DNA of 64,000 nt from Colletes latitarsis (Eukaryota > Arthropoda > Insecta > Hymenoptera > Colletidae): positions 3,348,001-3,412,000 of the forward strand of contig NW_027488368.1 of assembly GCF_051014445.1 (NCBI RefSeq), given 5' to 3'. Position 1 is the first letter of the stretch; each line of letters starts with the position of its first letter. A program made the position numbers and the translations under genes. Shown piece after piece: positions 62,797 through 64,000 of the stretch. Under the pieces are notes generated by a model. That model worked only from the letters and a program-made list of their open reading frames with translations, did no database searches and was not told where the DNA came from.

Positions 62797-64000
62797 GATC
62801 CTGGGCTTTTTCTGGCTTGGATCACGTAGTAATGTGGTACCACACTGTCAATAAAAGCTGGTTCCGATTAGTATTTTAGTGGATACCGCTGGTTATGTCT
62901 GGGTTAGTTCTGGTATTTGCAATCATCTGGCTCATACTTACGCGTTTTCGCATACTTGTTGGGCAGGTCCCGGGTTTTTTATGGTTTGGATAACGTGGTA
63001 ATGTGGTACCACACTGAAACAGTCAATAAAAGCTGGTGCCGATTAATATTCTAGCGGATATCGCCGGTTATGTCTCAGTTAGGTCTGGGATTTGCACTCA
63101 TCTGGCTCGTACTTTCGCACTTTTCGCATACTTGTTGGCCAGATCCTGGCCTTTTTCTGGCTTGGTCCACGTTGTAATGTGGTACCACACTGAAACAGTC
63201 AATTATACCTGGTTCCGATTAATATTTTAGAGGATAACGCCGGTTACGTCTCGGTTAGGACTAGTATTTGCAATCATCTGGCTCGTACTTTCGCATATTT
63301 CGCATACTTGTTGGCCAGATCCTGGCCTTTTTCTGGTTTGGATCACGTAGTAATGTGGTACCACACTGAAACAGTCAATAAAAGCTGGTTCCGATTAATA
63401 TTTTAGAGAATAACGCCGGTTACGTTTCGGTTAGGACTGGTATTTGCAATCATCTGGCTCGTACTTTCGCGTTTTTCGCATACTTGTTGGGCAGATCCTG
63501 GGTTTTTTCTGGCTTGGATCACGTAGTAACGCGGTACCACACCGAAACAGTCAATTAATCCTGGTTGCGATTAATATTTTAGAGATTACGCCGGTTATGT
63601 ATAGGTTAGGTCTGGTATTTCCCCTCATCTGGCTCGTCCTTTCGCATTTTTGGCATACTTGTTGGACAGGTCCTGGCCTTTTTCTGGTTTGGATCACGTA
63701 GTAATGCTGTACCACACCGAATTAGTCAATTAGAGCTGGTTGCAATTAGTATTTTATAGGATACCGCTGGTTATGTCTGGGAAAGTTCTGGTATTTGCAA
63801 TCATCTGGCTCATACTTTCGCTTTTTTCGCATACTTGTTGGCCAGATCCTGGCCTTTTTCTGGCTTGGACCACGTAGTAATGTGGTACCACACTGAAACT
63901 GTCAATTATACCTGGTTCCGATTAATATTTTAGAGGATAGCGCCGGTTACGTCTCGGTTAAGACTGGTATTTGCCCTCATCTGTCTCGTACTTTCGCATT
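62797..64000. repeat. Module D, copy 4 (cut by window end)
   Basis: It matches copy 1 at an offset of 15,361 bp up to the last base of the window. Differences include AGAGATTACGCC against AGAGATAACGCC and GTCCTGGCC against GTCCTTGCC. Confidence 0.88.

Larger units (their letters stand above)
22160..64000. repeat. Satellite array, subfamily R, ~176-bp monomer with higher-order structure
   Basis: This is a continuous array of a diverged version of the same monomer in the same orientation. GATCCTGNG at 26,059 and 26,235 gives the period. Landmarks are TTGGCCAGATCCTGG, CTGGTTTGGATCACGTAG, TAATGYGGTACCACACYG, AAACAGTCAATTAAACC, TGCGATTAATATTTTAGAGG, ATAACGCCGGTTATG, GGTTAGGTCTGGTATTTGCC, CTCATCTGGCTCGTAC and TTTCGCATTTTTCGCATAC. 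Two linked-variant monomer classes are interspersed. Recurrent short deletions make some monomers 170 bp: ACACTGTCAATA lacks 6 bp, and GGGACTTATCTGG lacks 6 bp. No genes, other mobile elements or unrelated insertions were seen. The last monomer is cut by the window end. Confidence 0.97.

Noticed and set aside
22160..64000. Possible CENP-B box around TTCGCATTTTTCGCA
   Set aside because: The spacing of TTCG and a second CG looks similar, but the essential A and the CGGG half are missing, so it does not meet the known core consensus.
1..64000. CRISPR-like regular repetition
   Set aside because: There are no short repeats separated by unique spacers. The whole 176-bp unit is repeated, and the context is eukaryotic satellite.
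43574..64000. Boundaries of modules as insertion sites of another mobile element
   Set aside because: All junctions join satellite to satellite in register, with no foreign bases or target duplications. Unequal exchange explains them.

Overview
The window is almost entirely one eukaryotic satellite DNA. About 62.2 kb is a head-to-tail array of a roughly 176-bp monomer, about 353 copies at that average length, all in the same orientation. The only non-satellite sequence is a 1,774-bp insertion at 13,550-15,323. I support no protein-coding gene, tRNA, rRNA, CRISPR array or prokaryotic feature. The many short open frames are periodic translations of the repeat: they recur at monomer spacing and encode near-identical low-complexity strings. 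Monomer length, array size, layered higher-order repeats and an LTR insertion fit pericentromeric or centromeric heterochromatin. The host is not determinable from the sequence alone. TTAGG-like motifs in the monomer and the CpG-rich insertion would suit an insect, but a plant or other animal is not excluded.

Layout. (1) 1-13,549: satellite subfamily L, with diagnostic strings such as TGTTGAACRGATCC, CGATCAATATTTT, ACGCATGTTAGG or ACGCAAGTTAGG, CATCAGRCTCAT and TTCACATAC. (2) 13,550-15,323: an element with TGTT...AACA ends flanked by a 5-bp target-site duplication CGCAT, read as a solo LTR. Removing it and one CGCAT restores an intact monomer. (3) 15,324 to about 22,160: subfamily L continues and includes a very recent 2,124-bp tandem duplication (12 monomers). 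(4) About 22,160-64,000: subfamily R, with diagnostic strings TTGGCCAGATCC, CGATTAATATTTT, ACGCCGGTTATG, CATCTGGCTCGT and TTCGCATAC. The switch lies inside one monomer and the repeat does not invert.

Within R there are at least two linked-variant monomer classes, P and Q, and a mosaic of higher-order repeats with units of 2, 3, about 15 and about 20-27 monomers. The most regular part, 43.4-64 kb, is built from recurring modules, here called A, B, C and D. They appear three to six times with different copy numbers, which is the pattern expected from unequal exchange and gene conversion.

The most notable recurrent structure inside the monomer is a dyad, GTGGnnCCAC. It is usually centred on GGTACC and sits in a conserved segment (GATCACGTAGTAATGTGGTACCAC when written in two pieces: GATCACGTAGTAATG then TGGTACCAC). 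Its arms are largely kept while its central two bases vary, so it is a candidate protein-binding or cruciform site.
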